Assembly (NCBI GenBank): GCA_964461135.1
Contig: CAYWTB010000033.1
Location: forward strand, 1 to 44,324
Direction of reading: 5' to 3'
DNA length: 44,324 bases
From: RQOF01 sp964461135
Lineage (GTDB): Bacteria; Calditrichota; Calditrichia; RBG-13-44-9
In this document: positions 43,991-44,324 of the stretch, piece after piece
Layout of the letters: every line of letters starts with the position of its first letter
Position numbering within the stretch: position 1 is the first letter of the stretch
Position numbers and translations under genes: made by a program
The notes under the pieces: generated by a model
Told to the model about the DNA's origin: nothing
The model's input: the letters and a program-made list of their open reading frames with translations, nothing else
Databases searched by the model: none

Positions 43991-44187
43991 GCTGAAGAAT
44001 TCCCTCCCCGTAAGTTGAGCATATTCTTTTGTCATGGCCGCTTTGCGATGATTTTTGAAAAAGTCTCATCAAATCCGGGAACCTATCTTTTTCTCTTCGA
44101 TTGAATTATTTAATCTGTTTTATAAATATTACCCGTCACAGGTCAGTAAAGATAATGATTTTTAAGTTACATTTTTTATTCTTATCC
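43991..44187. other. Intergenic region without recognised features
   Basis: About 200 bp after the glycosyltransferase gene. No gene, hairpin terminator or repeat seen before the MITE-like element begins. Confidence 0.4.
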
Positions 44188-44320
44188 TGCTTAATTCACA
44201 AATAGGGGCTAACACCCAAATATACCGGATTCTTTAATCCGCGGTCTGAAGACCGGGGCCATTTAATTTCTAAGAATATAACAACTTTGATACATTATAT
44301 CGTTTTTTGTGAATTAAGCA
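44188..44320. repeat. 133-bp MITE-like element with perfect 15-bp inverted ends
   Basis: TGCTTAATTCACAAA at 44188-44202 is repeated as the exact reverse complement at 44306-44320. Between them lie two adjacent hairpins: CGGATT-CTTT-AATCCG at 44226-44241 and CGGTC-TGAA-GACCG at 44242-44255. There is no reading frame, so this resembles a non-autonomous mobile element or a REP-type palindrome cluster. The window ends four bases later, so a target-site duplication cannot be checked. Confidence 0.7.
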
Positions 44321-44324
44321 TTTA

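Noticed and set aside
44188..44320. Integron attC site
   Set aside because: Inverted ends and AAC text suggested attC, but the required GTTRRRY/RYYYAAC core pair is not present.
1..44324. tRNA, rRNA and CRISPR arrays
   Set aside because: I looked for T-loop sequences, rRNA-like stretches and regularly spaced direct repeats of 25-40 bp and found none. The heptad loci are not CRISPR-like because they have no spacers.

Overview
The window is a gene-dense, roughly mid-GC bacterial segment. DUF2911, large exported PIG-L and zinc-metalloprotease (DUF5117-type) proteins, a DUF4390 gene beside an NtrY/NtrX-like pair, a class-B succinate dehydrogenase and many signal-peptide and outer-membrane proteins fit a Gram-negative member of the FCB superphylum. 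The flagellar regulators point to a motile lineage of the Calditrichota/KSB1/Marinimicrobia kind rather than typical Bacteroidota. This placement rests on gene content only. No rRNA, tRNA or CRISPR array was found.

Layout. 1-6.2 kb: a 5'-truncated cation diffusion facilitator (CDF) gene, two alpha/beta hydrolases, an exported DUF2911 protein and a HerA/DUF853-type ATPase with a late frameshift. 6.2-11.3 kb (minus strand): an apparent operon of exported PIG-L deacetylase, a 42-residue membrane protein overlapping it by ATGA, a DinB-fold protein and a sodium:solute symporter. 11.3-18.3 kb: an orphan lipoprotein with a possible sigma-54 promoter, then a BamA/TamA-like barrel, DUF4390, histidine kinase and sigma-54 activator, the last three overlapping by ATGA. 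18.6-24.4 kb: WD40 protein, exported amidase, nitroreductase, outer-membrane barrel and PgpA. 24.4-29.0 kb: a remnant of a TIGR03545-like gene, an exported nickel superoxide dismutase and a sdhCAB operon whose sdhC and sdhA carry nonsense and frameshift lesions while sdhB is intact.

29.0-33.2 kb (minus strand): HU, then a small flagellar-regulator group (FlgM-like, a 70-residue sigma-region-4-like protein, FliW, FlgN-like) without flgK, flgL or csrA, then a rubredoxin-NAD(P)/FAD oxidoreductase fusion. 33.4-35.4 kb: an IS1634-like insertion sequence with 20-bp terminal inverted repeats and a frameshifted transposase. 35.5-44.0 kb: exported zinc metalloprotease, acyl-CoA synthetase, CstA transporter, NAD kinase and a membrane glycosyltransferase.

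The most unusual non-coding structures are two intergenic loci (21242-21486 and 31664-31808) made of phased, gradually diverging 7-bp units flanking a core, and a 133-bp MITE-like element at the right edge with perfect 15-bp inverted ends and two internal hairpins. Several otherwise conserved genes carry inactivating lesions, concentrated in sdhCA; either real gene decay or a draft-quality sequence could explain this, and the sequence alone cannot decide.
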